From Acidobacteriota bacterium (GTDB lineage: Bacteria; Acidobacteriota; Terriglobia; Bryobacterales; Bryobacteraceae): a stretch of DNA of 64,000 bases. Shown one piece after another: positions 50,944 to 61,240 of this stretch (its first letter is position 1; the number at the start of each line of letters is the position of its first letter). The notes below the pieces were generated by a model. That model was not told the DNA's origin. It worked only from the letters and a program-made list of their open reading frames with translations, and searched no databases. The DNA is taken from NCBI GenBank assembly GCA_016201205.1, contig JACQDF010000219.1, forward strand, positions 1 through 64,000, given 5' to 3'. The position numbers were made by a program, and so were the translations under genes.

Positions 50944-52124
50944 ACACGCTCCATCCGCCGCGCCTGCTGATTCCACTGAATCCGCCGTCCCGTCTTCAGC
51001 GACTCCATGGCCATGCACAGCACAATGTTGGTCGACTGACCCATCTCGATGGTCGCGTTCGGATCCTGGCGCGTCCTGACGCATTCGAGGAAATTTCGGA
51101 TGTGGGCCCGCGCCGCGCCATTGAAAGCGTCCGGCCGCCGCACCTCGGATTCCGGCTTCAAATCCACAGCCTTCGGGTTTTCGCGGAACAGAGCGTACGA
51201 TTCACGCCCCATGTCCAGCCGCGCCCTGCTCCCGTGAAACTGCTTCATCTGATCGTTGATGGCCGCATAACGCATCGCCTGATAGCCGAGTGTAAACACC
51301 GCCAGGTAGCCTTCCGGGTACTCGACCGACATCGTGCACGTCTCCGGAACCTCCGCGCCGGCGATATTCGGCCGGACTGCGCTCGCCGTCACCGCCACCG
51401 GATGCGTCGAGTTCATGAACCAGTGGATGGCGTCCATGACGTGGGCCGCCTGGCCCACCAGCAAGCCGCCTGAATAATCCCAGAACCAATACCAGTTGAA
51501 GAACCGCTCCGGCGAGAGGTCGCGCTTCTCCGTGTTGCCGAGCCACTCGGTCCAATCGAGCTTGCCCTGCAAGCTGGCCTTGCGAAACGCCGCCGTGTGG
51601 TTGTACCACCAACTGTTCACCAGCCGCACTTTGCCGAGCACGCCGGAGTCCATGATCTTCTTGCCCTCGAGGAACAGATCGAAGCTGCGCCGCTGCGTTC
51701 CCACTTGCACCACGCGCCTGGTGCGACGCACCGCTTCGATCATGCGAAAGCCATCCTCGATGGTGTGCGCCAGCGGCTTTTCGACGTACACGTCTTTGCC
51801 GGCCTGGACGGCGTCGATCGTCATCTGGGCGTGCCAGTGGTCCGGCGTCGCAATCACCACGATGCCGAGCGACTTGTCGTCGAGCAGACGCCGGTAGTTG
51901 CCGTAGGGTTTCGCTCCGCTGGAAGCCACTCTGAGTCCGGCTTGCAGATTCGGCTCATACACGTCGCAAACGGCCGCCATCTCGACGCCGATTTCCTTGA
52001 ATTCTCCGGTCAGGTAGCGGCCGCGGCCGCCCGCTCCGATGATCGCACCCCGGATACGGTCCTGGGCCGCAAGAGCCATGCCGGCCGCCGCGGTTGTGAT
52101 TGCAGTTCTGCGATGGATTGCCAT
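50940..52124 (-). CDS. Gfo/Idh/MocA-family oxidoreductase
   Basis: 394 aa from ATG 52124. An N-terminal twin-Arg-like segment (MAIHRRTAITTAAAGMALAA) suggests Tat export, as in many acidobacterial members. The Rossmann fold is GAIIGAGGRGRYL, and DVYVEKPLAHTIEDG holds the conserved Lys. The C-terminal domain includes WYWFWDYSGGLLVGQAAHVMDAI. It would oxidise or reduce a sugar or cyclitol with NAD(P); substrate unknown. Convergent with the GH127 gene, overlapping by four bases. Confidence 0.87.
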   Translation of the reverse strand: MAIHRRTAITTAAAGMALAAQDRIRGAIIGAGGRGRYLTGEFKEIGVEMAAVCDVYEPNLQAGLRVASSGAKPYGNYRRLLDDKSLGIVVIATPDHWHAQMTIDAVQAGKDVYVEKPLAHTIEDGFRMIEAVRRTRRVVQVGTQRRSFDLFLEGKKIMDSGVLGKVRLVNSWWYNHTAAFRKASLQGKLDWTEWLGNTEKRDLSPERFFNWYWFWDYSGGLLVGQAAHVMDAIHWFMNSTHPVAVTASAVRPNIAGAEVPETCTMSVEYPEGYLAVFTLGYQAMRYAAINDQMKQFHGSRARLDMGRESYALFRENPKAVDLKPESEVRRPDAFNGAARAHIRNFLECVRTRQDPNATIEMGQSTNIVLCMAMESLKTGRRIQWNQQARRMERV

Positions 52125-52155
52125 AGGTCGATTGTGGCGCAGACTTCCCGTATAT

Positions 52156-54969
52156 TCAAAGGACGCTGGCCTGGAGAGTTTCACGCCGCAGCCACTCCTC
52201 GAGCTTATCCGGCCGCAGCGGGCCGCCGATCCAGTGTCCCTGCGCCTTGTGGCAGCCCAGATCGCGCAACAACTCCAACTGCCGTGCATTCTCGACGCCT
52301 TCCGCGGTCACCTCGAGCCCGATATTGCGCGCCAGCTCGAGAATGGTCTTCACCAGCGTCCGTGCTTCGGAGGACTCGTTCATTTCCGCGACGAAAGAGG
52401 GGGCGATCTTCAGCGCCTGGACCGGAATCCAGCGCAGGTAGCTCAGCGAAGAGTACCCCGTGCCGAAATCGTCCAGCGACAGACGCACTCCCATCTCGCG
52501 CAGCCGCTCCAGCTTCTGCCGGGCGGCGGCGACGTTCTCCATGATGGCGCTTTCGGTCAGCTCCAGCTCGAGCAGGCACGGCGGCAGCCCGCTTTCGGCC
52601 AGGGCGGCTGCCACTGTGTCCACAACATCAGGACGTGCAAACTGCTTTGGAGATACATTCACGGAGATGCGCACGCCTTCCTGTCCCTGACTCCAGGCGG
52701 CCGCCCACCGGCATGCGTCTCTGAGCACCCAGGCGCCGATGGAAGCGATCATCCCGCACTCCTCGGCGATGGGAATGAATCGCGACGGCGGCACGCGGCC
52801 CAGCGTGGGGTGCTGCCATGTCAGCAGCACCTCGAATCCCGCCAGCGGCTGGCGGCTCTCCTGAATATTGCGAATGGGCTGGAAGGAAAGCTCCAGTTCA
52901 CCCCTCTCGGGCGCCTGCCTCAACGCGTGCTCGATCTCGAGCCGCGAGGCGTGCCGTCTCTCAAGTTCCGGCGCGAAGCAGGCCAGATCGTTCTTGCCGC
53001 TTCTCTTCACCTGGTACATCGCCATATCGGCGTTGGCGAGCAGCGTTTCCGAGCGGCCGTTGAGCGGATCCAGACTGATGCCGATGCTCGCCGTGACGTA
53101 CAGCACTCTCCCATCCCAGTCGATCGGGGCGCGCAATGAGTCCAGCAGCGCCTGCGCCCGCCCGCGGACTTGCCTGGCGTCTGTCACCGGACGCAATACC
53201 GCCACGAATTCGTCCCCGCCGATTCGCGCGCACTGCTCTCCTTCCTTCAGCCATGCCCGAAGACGGGCCGCGGTTGCCCGCAACACGGCATCGCCGGCGG
53301 CGTGCCCGAGATGGTCGTTGATCTGCTTGAAGCGGTCCAGGTCGACAAAGACCGCGGCCATTCGATGTTCCGGGATCGCTGTTGTGTTCCACTCATCGAG
53401 CGCCCGCACCAGCGCGTCCCGGTTTGGCAGCCCGGTGAGCACGTCGTGACGCGCCTGATAGGCGAGTGTGTCCGTCAGCCGCCGGCGCTCGATGGCGATC
53501 GCCGCCAGTTGCGCCGCCCGCTCGATCAATTCCCGGTCCAGCCGCCGCGGCTCGATGGCCAGCCTGGTATACACGACCAGCAATCCCAGCAGCTCGCCGG
53601 CGCCGGAGAGAATCGGGCTCGCGCCGCCCGCGAGCCAGCAGTACTCATGCAGGCCGCTCCGCTTCCCCTCGGGGCCGCATTTCGGAGACGCTGTCTGGAA
53701 GATCTCCGTCTGCCGGCGAGCCGCCGCTGAAAGGCAGCAGCCCTCGACATACACGATGGCCGCCTCCTGCATCTTGGGGCGGAAATCCCGCGGCATCGAC
53801 GGCGCCGCCACACAACTGAGCGTCCCATTCCGCTCCAGGCTGATCGAGGCCGTCAAATCCGGCGCCTGCCGCTCCACCAGCAACGCGATCTGCTCCAGAA
53901 TCGCATCCAGCGGCTGGTCTTTTGCCACCATCTCCAGAATCCGGCCGCGATCCCTGTCCGACACCTCGGATCGCCGTCTGGCCTCGCGCATCCGCTCTTC
54001 CTGGATCGATCGCCCGATGCCCTTCGCCATCAGCTCGATCACTTCCGCTTCGTGTGAGGTGTACGGAATCCGCCTCTGGTGGGGAGAGGCGAAGCTGAGC
54101 ACGCCGAACGGCTCGCCATCCACCAGGATCGGCGCTCCAATGTAGGACGACGGACCCCACGAGGTGTAGTACTTCCTGCCGTCAAACAATGGATCGGCGC
54201 TGACCGACTCACAGAGCACGGTTCTCTGCTCTTTCACCACAACGCCCGAGAAGTCGCGGTCCGTCTCGAACACCATGCCGCCGGACGGTGCAGGCTCGCC
54301 CGCAAGCGCCGCGCGGAGGCCGGCGTAGCGGCCCCGCAACTGTGTCACCGCTCCACTGGTCATCCCGAAGATCGCTCTGCCTGCCTCCAGATAGTCGGCC
54401 AGAAGCTGGTCGAGCGACTCGTAGTGGGTCGTGCTCAGGCGGTGCAACTGCCGCAAGTCTTCTCCGTATTTTGCCAGCTCCAAAGTTTTTTCCAGGAGTT
54501 GTTCCTGCACTTCCAGGCGCTCGGTCTCGCGCTCCGACTCCAGCTCCAGACCGGCTTGCCTGGCCAGCTCATTCAACTGCTGAGCCTGCGCCGGCAGCGG
54601 AGTGTAAGGCTGGGCGCGGGCGGCCAGCAGGATTCCTGTTGTTCTGCCGCTTCCGGAAACCGGCGATGCCACACAGGACAGAAGCTGTCCCGGCGGTCCC
54701 GTGAAACGCCAATCCTCACGCACATCCGCCACACACTGGTAATGATCACGTCCCTTGACGCGCCACAGTCTTTCCGCCATCGCCTGCAACTCGCTGGCGT
54801 CCACCTCGGGCAAGGCGAACCCGCATCGCGAGCGGAGCCCGGCATCCTGGGCAACAAACAGGGCCGCCGCTGGAGCTTCAAAAAGCTGCGCCGCACGCAT
54901 GACGATCTGCTCCAAACGATGCTCGCGCGGCTCGCGGTCCTCAAAAGCGACACTGGTTGCTGCACGCAT
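52156..54969 (-). CDS. Multi-GAF GGDEF/EAL cyclic-di-GMP protein
   Basis: 937 aa, soluble. Three GAF-like sensor domains appear to occupy roughly 1-140, 170-330 and 345-510. The GGDEF domain follows with ARIGGDEFVAVL intact and DLDRFKQINDHLGHAAGD. The EAL domain begins AGFEVLLTWQHP (EVL in place of EAL) and keeps NVSPKQF, ELTESAIMEN, LDDFGTGYSSL, EGVEN and AQGHWIGGP, so the metal-binding acids look complete. LKIAPSFV has Ala where LKID is usual. It could make and degrade c-di-GMP; which activity dominates is unclear. Confidence 0.87.
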   Translation of the reverse strand: MRAATSVAFEDREPREHRLEQIVMRAAQLFEAPAAALFVAQDAGLRSRCGFALPEVDASELQAMAERLWRVKGRDHYQCVADVREDWRFTGPPGQLLSCVASPVSGSGRTTGILLAARAQPYTPLPAQAQQLNELARQAGLELESERETERLEVQEQLLEKTLELAKYGEDLRQLHRLSTTHYESLDQLLADYLEAGRAIFGMTSGAVTQLRGRYAGLRAALAGEPAPSGGMVFETDRDFSGVVVKEQRTVLCESVSADPLFDGRKYYTSWGPSSYIGAPILVDGEPFGVLSFASPHQRRIPYTSHEAEVIELMAKGIGRSIQEERMREARRRSEVSDRDRGRILEMVAKDQPLDAILEQIALLVERQAPDLTASISLERNGTLSCVAAPSMPRDFRPKMQEAAIVYVEGCCLSAAARRQTEIFQTASPKCGPEGKRSGLHEYCWLAGGASPILSGAGELLGLLVVYTRLAIEPRRLDRELIERAAQLAAIAIERRRLTDTLAYQARHDVLTGLPNRDALVRALDEWNTTAIPEHRMAAVFVDLDRFKQINDHLGHAAGDAVLRATAARLRAWLKEGEQCARIGGDEFVAVLRPVTDARQVRGRAQALLDSLRAPIDWDGRVLYVTASIGISLDPLNGRSETLLANADMAMYQVKRSGKNDLACFAPELERRHASRLEIEHALRQAPERGELELSFQPIRNIQESRQPLAGFEVLLTWQHPTLGRVPPSRFIPIAEECGMIASIGAWVLRDACRWAAAWSQGQEGVRISVNVSPKQFARPDVVDTVAAALAESGLPPCLLELELTESAIMENVAAARQKLERLREMGVRLSLDDFGTGYSSLSYLRWIPVQALKIAPSFVAEMNESSEARTLVKTILELARNIGLEVTAEGVENARQLELLRDLGCHKAQGHWIGGPLRPDKLEEWLRRETLQASVL

Positions 54970-55051
54970 GCTGGGTGCGTTGTTGTTACCAGTGTGCGGG
55001 AAAGCACGGGCCGTTCTCTATTAGACCGGGTAGATGGTACGTACTGGAACT

Positions 55052-56449
55052 TCAAAACTCGGCGTGCCCCGGCGTCCGTGGGAACGGAATCACGTCCCGG
55101 ATATTCTTCATCCCGGTTACATACATCATCATGCGCTCGAAGCCCAGCCCGAAGCCGGAGTGCGGCACGCCGCCAAAGCGCCGCAGGTCGAGGTACCACC
55201 AGTAGTTCTCCTCCGGCAGGCGGTGCTCGCGCAGCTTCTCGAGCAGCACGTCCAGCCGCTCTTCCCTCTGGCTCCCGCCGATGATCTCCCCGATCCCCGG
55301 CGCCAGCACGTCCATTGCCCGCACCGTCTTGCCATCGTCGTTGGATCGCATGTAAAACGCCTTGATCCGCGCGGGATAGTCGGTGACGATCACTGGCCGC
55401 TTGAAAATCTCTTCCGTCAGGTAGCGCTCATGCTCGCTCTGCAAGTCCGAGCCCCAGCTCACCGGAAATTCCCATTGCCGGCCCGACTTCTCGAGGATTT
55501 CGACCGCCTGGGTGTACGGCAGGCGGGCGAATTCGCTTCCGGCGACGTTCTCGAGCGTCGCCAGCAGGCTTGGCTCATAGCGCTGGTTAAAGAACTCCAG
55601 ATCCGGCCGGCAATGTTCCATCACGTAGCTGATCAGATACTTGAGAAATTCCTCCGCCAACTGCTGGTTGCCCTCGAGATCGCAAAACGCCATCTCCGGC
55701 TCGATCATCCAGAACTCGGCCAGGTGACGCGGCGTGTTCGAATTCTCCGCGCGGAACGTCGGGCCGAATGTATACACGTTGGTGAACGCCAGCGCGAAGA
55801 TCTCCGCCTCGAGCTGCCCGCTCACGGTAAGATAAGCCGGCTTCGAGAAAAAATCCTTGGTGTAATCGATCCGGCCGCCGTTCTCCGGCGAACGCGGCGG
55901 ATTGGCGACGTCCAGCGTCGTCACCTGGAACATGGCGCCGGCGCCCTCGGCATCCGATGTCGTCAGGATCGGCGCATGCACATACAGGAATCCACGCTCC
56001 TGGAAGAATTTGTGGATGGCGTACGCCAGCGCGTTCCGGACGCGGAAGACGGCGCCGAAGGTGTTACTACGCGGGCGGAAGTGACCGAACTCGCGCAGCG
56101 TTTCCAGATTGTGCCGCTTCTTCTGGAGCGGATAGGTCTCCGGAGGCGACGCGCCGATCACCTCGAGCGTTTCGGCCCGCAGCTCGACCGCCTGCCCTTT
56201 GCCCGGCGATTCCACCATCTCGCCCGACACGCGAACCGCCGCCCCCGTGGTCGCCTTCGCCAGCGTCTCCTCGACGGTTTTGCCCGCCTCTAAGACGATT
56301 TGCAGGTCCGGAAACGAGGAGCCGTCATTGATCTGAATGAAGTGGACGCCCTTGCTGTCCCGGCGCGTCTTGATCCAGCCGTGCGCCGTCGCCTTCGTTC
56401 CAGGCGGCAGCGCCAGCAAATGCCTGATGGTCCGTTCTCCGCGAATCAT
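55052..56449 (-). CDS. asnS: Asparaginyl-tRNA synthetase
   Basis: 465 aa, the usual AsnRS length. The N-terminal OB-fold anticodon-binding domain has [21 protein letters not shown]. The class II catalytic core includes motif 2 ([21 protein letters not shown]) and motif 3 ([15 protein letters not shown]). The C-terminus is [15 protein letters not shown], where the Asn-type ending distinguishes it from AspRS. It charges tRNA-Asn in the cytoplasm. Confidence 0.96.
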   Translation of the reverse strand: MIRGERTIRHLLALPPGTKATAHGWIKTRRDSKGVHFIQINDGSSFPDLQIVLEAGKTVEETLAKATTGAAVRVSGEMVESPGKGQAVELRAETLEVIGASPPETYPLQKKRHNLETLREFGHFRPRSNTFGAVFRVRNALAYAIHKFFQERGFLYVHAPILTTSDAEGAGAMFQVTTLDVANPPRSPENGGRIDYTKDFFSKPAYLTVSGQLEAEIFALAFTNVYTFGPTFRAENSNTPRHLAEFWMIEPEMAFCDLEGNQQLAEEFLKYLISYVMEHCRPDLEFFNQRYEPSLLATLENVAGSEFARLPYTQAVEILEKSGRQWEFPVSWGSDLQSEHERYLTEEIFKRPVIVTDYPARIKAFYMRSNDDGKTVRAMDVLAPGIGEIIGGSQREERLDVLLEKLREHRLPEENYWWYLDLRRFGGVPHSGFGLGFERMMMYVTGMKNIRDVIPFPRTPGHAEF

Positions 56450-56489
56450 TCCATCTTCAATTATGCAGGCGCCGCGCCTGGTCCGGCTC

Positions 56490-56936
56490 CTATTCCACCT
56501 GGCCGCGGAAGCGCTGCTCGATGTGCGACCTCACGCCCTGATGCAACCGCTCCAGCTTATCCTTCTGGGGCTGGCTCAGCGAGTTGTAGAACTTCGCCAT
56601 GTTCTTCAGATGATTGGCCGCCATTTGCGACACCACCGGTCCGATGCTGCCGGCGATCTGTTGCAGCTCGGCTTCGGACTTGCCGGCTCTCACCGCTGAC
56701 CGCGCCTGCTCGAACGTCTGCCTGAGCTCGGCCGCGTAGGGCTCATTGGCCGTCCGCACCGATTCAAACAGCGCCTTCGCCTGCTCTTTCTGCTGCGCCG
56801 TCAGATCCAGATAGTCCGACAGGAACTGGAGCCCGCGCTCACCACGGCCGTTCCGGCCGAAACGCCCTGGGCCGGCCTGCGCCCATAGCATCCCCGCCGT
56901 CGCCGCCGCCGCCAAACAAATTGCTGTGAATTTCAT
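56490..56936 (-). CDS. Spy/CpxP-like periplasmic LTXXQ protein
   Basis: 148 aa with a signal peptide ([18 protein letters not shown]) and a helical core carrying [17 protein letters not shown] and a second [16 protein letters not shown], the paired LTxxQ motifs of Spy/CpxP chaperones. It probably acts as a periplasmic chaperone or a modulator of the divergent CpxRA-like pair, whose response-regulator gene starts 130 bp away. GGAGGAT ribosome site. Confidence 0.84.
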   Translation of the reverse strand: MKFTAICLAAAATAGMLWAQAGPGRFGRNGRGERGLQFLSDYLDLTAQQKEQAKALFESVRTANEPYAAELRQTFEQARSAVRAGKSEAELQQIAGSIGPVVSQMAANHLKNMAKFYNSLSQPQKDKLERLHQGVRSHIEQRFRGQVE

Positions 56937-57066
56937 GGAACTGAATCCTCCTGTCTTGAGACTAAGCAGCAGAACTTAAGGCGGTATTGCGCCGGTGTAA
57001 ATCTTTGCAAATTCGTCTTTACGAATCTTTACGAACCGGATCGCAGCCCCATGGTACGCTGAGGCC

Positions 57067-57756
57067 GTGCGAGTGTTGCTCATCGACGACGACGTGGAAC
57101 TCTGCCGCCTGCTCGAAGAGTACTTGCGCCGCGAAGGTTTCGAGGTTGAATCCGTTCACGATGGCTCGGCCGGTCTCGACGCCGCCCTCTCGGGAAATTC
57201 GGACATCGCCATCCTTGACGTCGGGCTGCCCAGGCTGGACGGCTTTGGCGTGCTTCGCATGCTGCGCGGGACGAGCCGCCTCCCGGTCCTCATGCTGACC
57301 GCCCACGGGGAAGACGTGGACCGCATTGTGGGCCTCGAGCTCGGGGCCGATGACTATCTGCCCAAGCCGTTCAACCCGCGCGAGCTGACGGCCCGCCTGC
57401 GAGCGATTCTGCGACGCCTCGAGCCGCGGCCGGAGGCCCGCGCGGAACGCCTCGAGATCAACGGCGTGCGCCTCGATTGCGCGTCCCGCGAGGTCGCCTG
57501 CGACGGCCGCCGCATCGACCTGACAACCCTCGAATTCGCGATTCTGCACGCTTTGATGCAGTCCGCCGGCCGCGTCCTTTCCCGCGACGGTCTGATGGAA
57601 GCGCTCTACGAGCGAAAAGCGACGCCGTTTGACCGCGCCATCGATGTCCACATCAGCCACCTGCGCAGGAAACTCGAATCCGGCCGCACGCTCATCCGCA
57701 CCATTCGTGGCGTCGGCTATCAGTTTTGCCGCAGCGAAGAGGAGGCCGCCGAATGA
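57067..57756 (+). CDS. OmpR/CpxR-family response regulator
   Basis: 229 aa from a GTG preceded by TACGCT at leaderless spacing. Receiver domain: LLIDDDVELCRLLEEYLRREG with the acidic pocket, AILDVGLPRLDG with the phospho-Asp, MLTAHGE and DDYLPKPFNPREL. The C-terminal winged helix has LTTLEFAILHALMQSAGRVLS and AIDVHISHLRRKLE. Coupled to the kinase by ATGA overlap. Divergent from the Spy/CpxP-like gene, a likely target. Confidence 0.93.
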   Translation: MRVLLIDDDVELCRLLEEYLRREGFEVESVHDGSAGLDAALSGNSDIAILDVGLPRLDGFGVLRMLRGTSRLPVLMLTAHGEDVDRIVGLELGADDYLPKPFNPRELTARLRAILRRLEPRPEARAERLEINGVRLDCASREVACDGRRIDLTTLEFAILHALMQSAGRVLSRDGLMEALYERKATPFDRAIDVHISHLRRKLESGRTLIRTIRGVGYQFCRSEEEAAE

Positions 57757-59042
57757 GGTCGCTGTTCTCGAAGATTCTGCTGTGGCTGGTGGCGACGGCA
57801 ATGATCACCGGCGTGGGCGCGGTGGTGGTCACGTTCCTGGCGACACCCAAGGTGCTGCGTGATGGGCCGTGGCCGGGGCGCGCGGTGCGGTTCTATGCCG
57901 AAGAGGCGTGGCGCAGCTACGAATCCGGCGGCAAAGCGGAGCTGGCGGAGTATCTCGAGAGGCTCCGCGAGACGGCCGTGATGGAAGGACACCTCACCGA
58001 TGCGAACGGACGCGACCTGGTGGACGGCAGGGATCTGTCCGCCGTTGTTGAGAAGCTGCATCGCAGCCGCTACCTGCTGGCCTCGCACCAGGGACGCCTC
58101 ATCACCGGGAGGCTCACTGGCAACGGGCGTGTGGTGTTTCTGCTCTACCTGCCGCGACGCCTGAGCAGCTTCCCGCTGGTGCTCCCGCATCAGTTTTGGG
58201 TGGCCGGCTCCGCCGTTCTGCTGTGCTACCTGCTGGCGCGGTATCTGACGAATCCGCTGCGCCGGCTCCAGGAGGCAGCCGACCGGCTCGGCAAAGGAGA
58301 CCTTCGCACGCGCGTTTCCGTCGAGCGCAAAGACGAGTTGGGCCGGCTGGCCGCGTCCTTCAACCAGATGGCGGAACGTATCGAGAATCTCGTCCAATCG
58401 CAGCAGCGGCTGCTCACCGATGTCTCGCACGAGATCCGCTCTCCGCTCACGCGGCTCAGCGTCGCCGTCGAGCTGGCCCGCTCGAGCGGCGCTCCGAAGC
58501 GCGAGCTCGACATCATCCAGCAGCAGGCGGACCGGCTGAACACATTGGTCAGCAGCCTGCTCCAGGTCACACGCGCGGAAATGAATCCGGTATCGCTCAA
58601 GCGCGAACCGGTGAACCTGCTGGCGCTCGCCAGGGAGCTCGCCGATGCGTGTGGCGTCGAAGCGCGGGCCAGTGGCTGCTCGATCCGCGTCGAGGGTCCG
58701 GAAAACTGCGCGGTGAACGCGGACGCCGAGCTGCTGCGCCGGGCGGTCGAGAACGTCCTCCGCAACGCCGTCCGGCATGCTCCCAGGGACACCGCCGTCG
58801 AGGTGCGCATCCAGCCGGGCGGTCGCATCACCATCCGCGACTCCGGGCCGGGCGTTCCGGAACAATCGCTGCCCTTCTTGTTTGACGCTTTCTATCGCGT
58901 GGAAGGGCAGGCCGCCGCCGGCGCCGGCCTGGGGCTCTCGATCGCCAAACGCGCCGTCGAATTGCACCGCGGCGCCATCTCGGCGCGCAACGCCAGCCCC
59001 GGCCTCGAAGTCACCCTGGAATTGCCGGAATCACGGCCTTGA
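57753..59042 (+). CDS. CpxA-like sensor histidine kinase
   Basis: 429 aa from ATG 57753. Two membrane helices (ILLWLVATAMITGVGAVVVTFLA and FWVAGSAVLLCYLLARYL) bracket a periplasmic domain of about 115 residues. HAMP follows (NPLRRLQEAADRLGKGDLRTRV), then the H box DVSHEIRSPLTRL and the ATPase N box ENVLRNAVRHAP, DSGPGVP and GAGLGLSIAKRAVELH. It would phosphorylate the adjacent regulator upon envelope stress. Confidence 0.92.
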   Translation: MRSLFSKILLWLVATAMITGVGAVVVTFLATPKVLRDGPWPGRAVRFYAEEAWRSYESGGKAELAEYLERLRETAVMEGHLTDANGRDLVDGRDLSAVVEKLHRSRYLLASHQGRLITGRLTGNGRVVFLLYLPRRLSSFPLVLPHQFWVAGSAVLLCYLLARYLTNPLRRLQEAADRLGKGDLRTRVSVERKDELGRLAASFNQMAERIENLVQSQQRLLTDVSHEIRSPLTRLSVAVELARSSGAPKRELDIIQQQADRLNTLVSSLLQVTRAEMNPVSLKREPVNLLALARELADACGVEARASGCSIRVEGPENCAVNADAELLRRAVENVLRNAVRHAPRDTAVEVRIQPGGRITIRDSGPGVPEQSLPFLFDAFYRVEGQAAAGAGLGLSIAKRAVELHRGAISARNASPGLEVTLELPESRP

Positions 59043-59060
59043 AGGCTGTTCTGCCACTCT

Positions 59061-60644
59061 TCACAGCTCGCCCGCCCGCCTCCGGGCGACGATGTACTCG
59101 CCGGCCCGCATCGACAACGCCAGAATGGTCAGCGTCGGATTCTGCACGCCGCCGGAGACGAAGCTGCCGCCATCCACCACAAACAGGTTCTTCACGTCGT
59201 GGCTCTGATTCCAGCGGTTCAGCACGCTGGTCTTCGGATTCGACCCCATGCGGCACGTGCCTAATTCGTGGATGCTCTCGCCCGGCGGCGCCATCTGCGC
59301 ATGTGTTGCGATCACCTGGAACCGCGCGTCCTGGCACAACTGCGCGGCCGTCTCCATCGAGTCCTTCGCCATTTTGTATTCGTTATCGGTGTATTTCTGG
59401 GTGATGTGCAGAGCCGGCATGCCCCATTCGTCCTTCAGATCAGGATGGATGCGCACCTGATGCTCGAAGCGCGGCAGCGACTCGCCCATCGTGGTCAGCG
59501 AAAAACCGGCGTCGGCGACATCTTCCAACTCCCGCAGCAGCTCGCCGCCATACAGCGGAAAATACTTCGCCGCCGGGGTGAACCCGCCTCCGAAATCGCA
59601 GGCGTATCCCCGCAGGAAGTTCTTCTCCTTGCTTTTCAGATTGCGGAACCGCGGAATGTACCCGCCGCCGCCCATCAGGCCGCGGCTGCCCTTGCCTCCG
59701 CGCGCTTCCGGCACCACCGCCACCACCACGTTCTTCACGTAGAATTGATCAAACAGGTAATGGCCCAGCACGCCGCTCGAATTGCCAAGCCCGTTCGGAT
59801 GCAGCCGCGATTTCGAATTCAGCAGAATCCGCGTGCTCTCCAGCGTCGACGCCCCCAGCACGACGATGCTCGCCCTGGCGTGATATTCGCGCCTGGACCG
59901 CCGGTCCACGAACAGCGCCCCATCCGCCAGGCCGGTTCCCGGATCGACGGTGATCTCACGCACCACCGCGTTCGGCGTCAGCGTCAGATTGCCGCTGTCG
60001 AGCGCCTGCGGCAGCAGCAGATTCGCTGAGCTGGCCAGCGTCCCCATGGCGCGCCTCGATTTCGTCGTCGGGATGCCTTTCCTGGTGCACGCGTCGATGA
60101 AGCGTTGCACGCTCTGAGGGTCACGTGAGTTGTCCGGGATGAGCTTGCCGTCGGGCAACTGTGGCAGACCTTCATTTCTGCCGGTCACATGGAACATCGG
60201 CTCGACACGGTCGTAATAGGGCGCCACATCGGCATAGGAAAGCGGCCAGTTGTCTCCGAATCCGTCGTGATCTCCGCACTTGAATTCGTAATCGCTCAGC
60301 CGCCACGAAGCGCGGCCCCAACGCAGCGTTCTGCCGCCCACCGCCCGGATGCGCACCCAGTAGTAGGGATCCTGCGGTTCGTAGGTGTATGGATTCTGCT
60401 TCTCGTCCGCCCACAGATTCGCATCGAATTCCGACGCCTGCGTGATGTGCGGAAATCTGCCCGGCCGCCCGAAACCGCGGTATGGCAGATCGCACACAGC
60501 TTTCATGACGCGTTGCTTGTCGTAGTCCATCAGCGGGCCCGCATCCAGCATCAGACACCTGGCGCCCGCGCGCGCCAGCACCCACGCCGCCATGCCGCCG
60601 GCCGCGCCCGATCCGATGATCAGCACATCGTAGTTCGCCGCCAT
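59061..60644 (-). CDS. GMC-family FAD oxidoreductase
   Basis: 527 aa. FAD fold [32 protein letters not shown], and the C-terminal active-site block [18 protein letters not shown]...[24 protein letters not shown]. The family oxidises sugars or alcohols; with the gluconate-2-dehydrogenase-type small subunit 10 bp upstream it is likely the large subunit of a periplasmic sugar or sugar-acid dehydrogenase. No export signal is seen, so it may leave with its partner. Confidence 0.9.
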   Translation of the reverse strand: MAANYDVLIIGSGAAGGMAAWVLARAGARCLMLDAGPLMDYDKQRVMKAVCDLPYRGFGRPGRFPHITQASEFDANLWADEKQNPYTYEPQDPYYWVRIRAVGGRTLRWGRASWRLSDYEFKCGDHDGFGDNWPLSYADVAPYYDRVEPMFHVTGRNEGLPQLPDGKLIPDNSRDPQSVQRFIDACTRKGIPTTKSRRAMGTLASSANLLLPQALDSGNLTLTPNAVVREITVDPGTGLADGALFVDRRSRREYHARASIVVLGASTLESTRILLNSKSRLHPNGLGNSSGVLGHYLFDQFYVKNVVVAVVPEARGGKGSRGLMGGGGYIPRFRNLKSKEKNFLRGYACDFGGGFTPAAKYFPLYGGELLRELEDVADAGFSLTTMGESLPRFEHQVRIHPDLKDEWGMPALHITQKYTDNEYKMAKDSMETAAQLCQDARFQVIATHAQMAPPGESIHELGTCRMGSNPKTSVLNRWNQSHDVKNLFVVDGGSFVSGGVQNPTLTILALSMRAGEYIVARRRAGEL

Positions 60645-60654
60645 GGTCGCATCC

Positions 60655-61233
60655 TCAATCGAGCGGCAGCCAATAGGCGCCCAGACCCGCTGCCGAGCGG
60701 CGCCGGCCGGAAACCGCCTCTCGATACTGGCGCGAATTCACGGTCGCCTGCATCAAGTCTTCTTTCGCCTCGCGCAGAAACCGGGCCAGTGCATCCTGGG
60801 GAGGATGATATGTCCACGCCTCGGTGACGGGTTTCAGCACCGGCTTCGCCTCCGCCGGTGAAACTTGAGCGAACGGTCTGCCGTAGCGCTTGCGGGCATC
60901 GGCGTTCAGCCGGTCGAGTCCTTCGCGATAGAGCGCCTGCCGCTCCGGGGCGGACACGCCGATCAGGAAGTCCAGGAATCCGGCGGCTTCGGCTTCGGCA
61001 GCGCCTGGCCGGTCCCCGAATTTGGGAACAATCAGCTCAGCGAGTTTCTCGAACGCCGCCCACTGCTCCGCCGTGAAGAAACGCCGCACGACGCCGGCCA
61101 CTGCATCCGGCGCTGTCTCGGCCAGCTTTGGAGTCTCGGCTTCCGCAGGCTGCGCCGGGCTGCTCGTGGATTGCGCCGCCGCCGGCATCGCCGGCGCGGC
61201 AAGAATGGTCTGCAATAACCTCCGTCTTCGCAT
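60655..61233 (-). CDS. Gluconate 2-dehydrogenase subunit 3-family protein
   Basis: 192 aa with an Arg-rich, Tat-like N-terminus ([20 protein letters not shown]). Helical domain with [39 protein letters not shown], the subunit-3 signature. It normally chaperones and exports the GMC-type large subunit, whose gene follows by 10 bp. It lies 7 bp after selB, on the same strand. Confidence 0.87.
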   Translation of the reverse strand: MRRRRLLQTILAAPAMPAAAQSTSSPAQPAEAETPKLAETAPDAVAGVVRRFFTAEQWAAFEKLAELIVPKFGDRPGAAEAEAAGFLDFLIGVSAPERQALYREGLDRLNADARKRYGRPFAQVSPAEAKPVLKPVTEAWTYHPPQDALARFLREAKEDLMQATVNSRQYREAVSGRRRSAAGLGAYWLPLD

Positions 61234-61240
61234 AACTCCT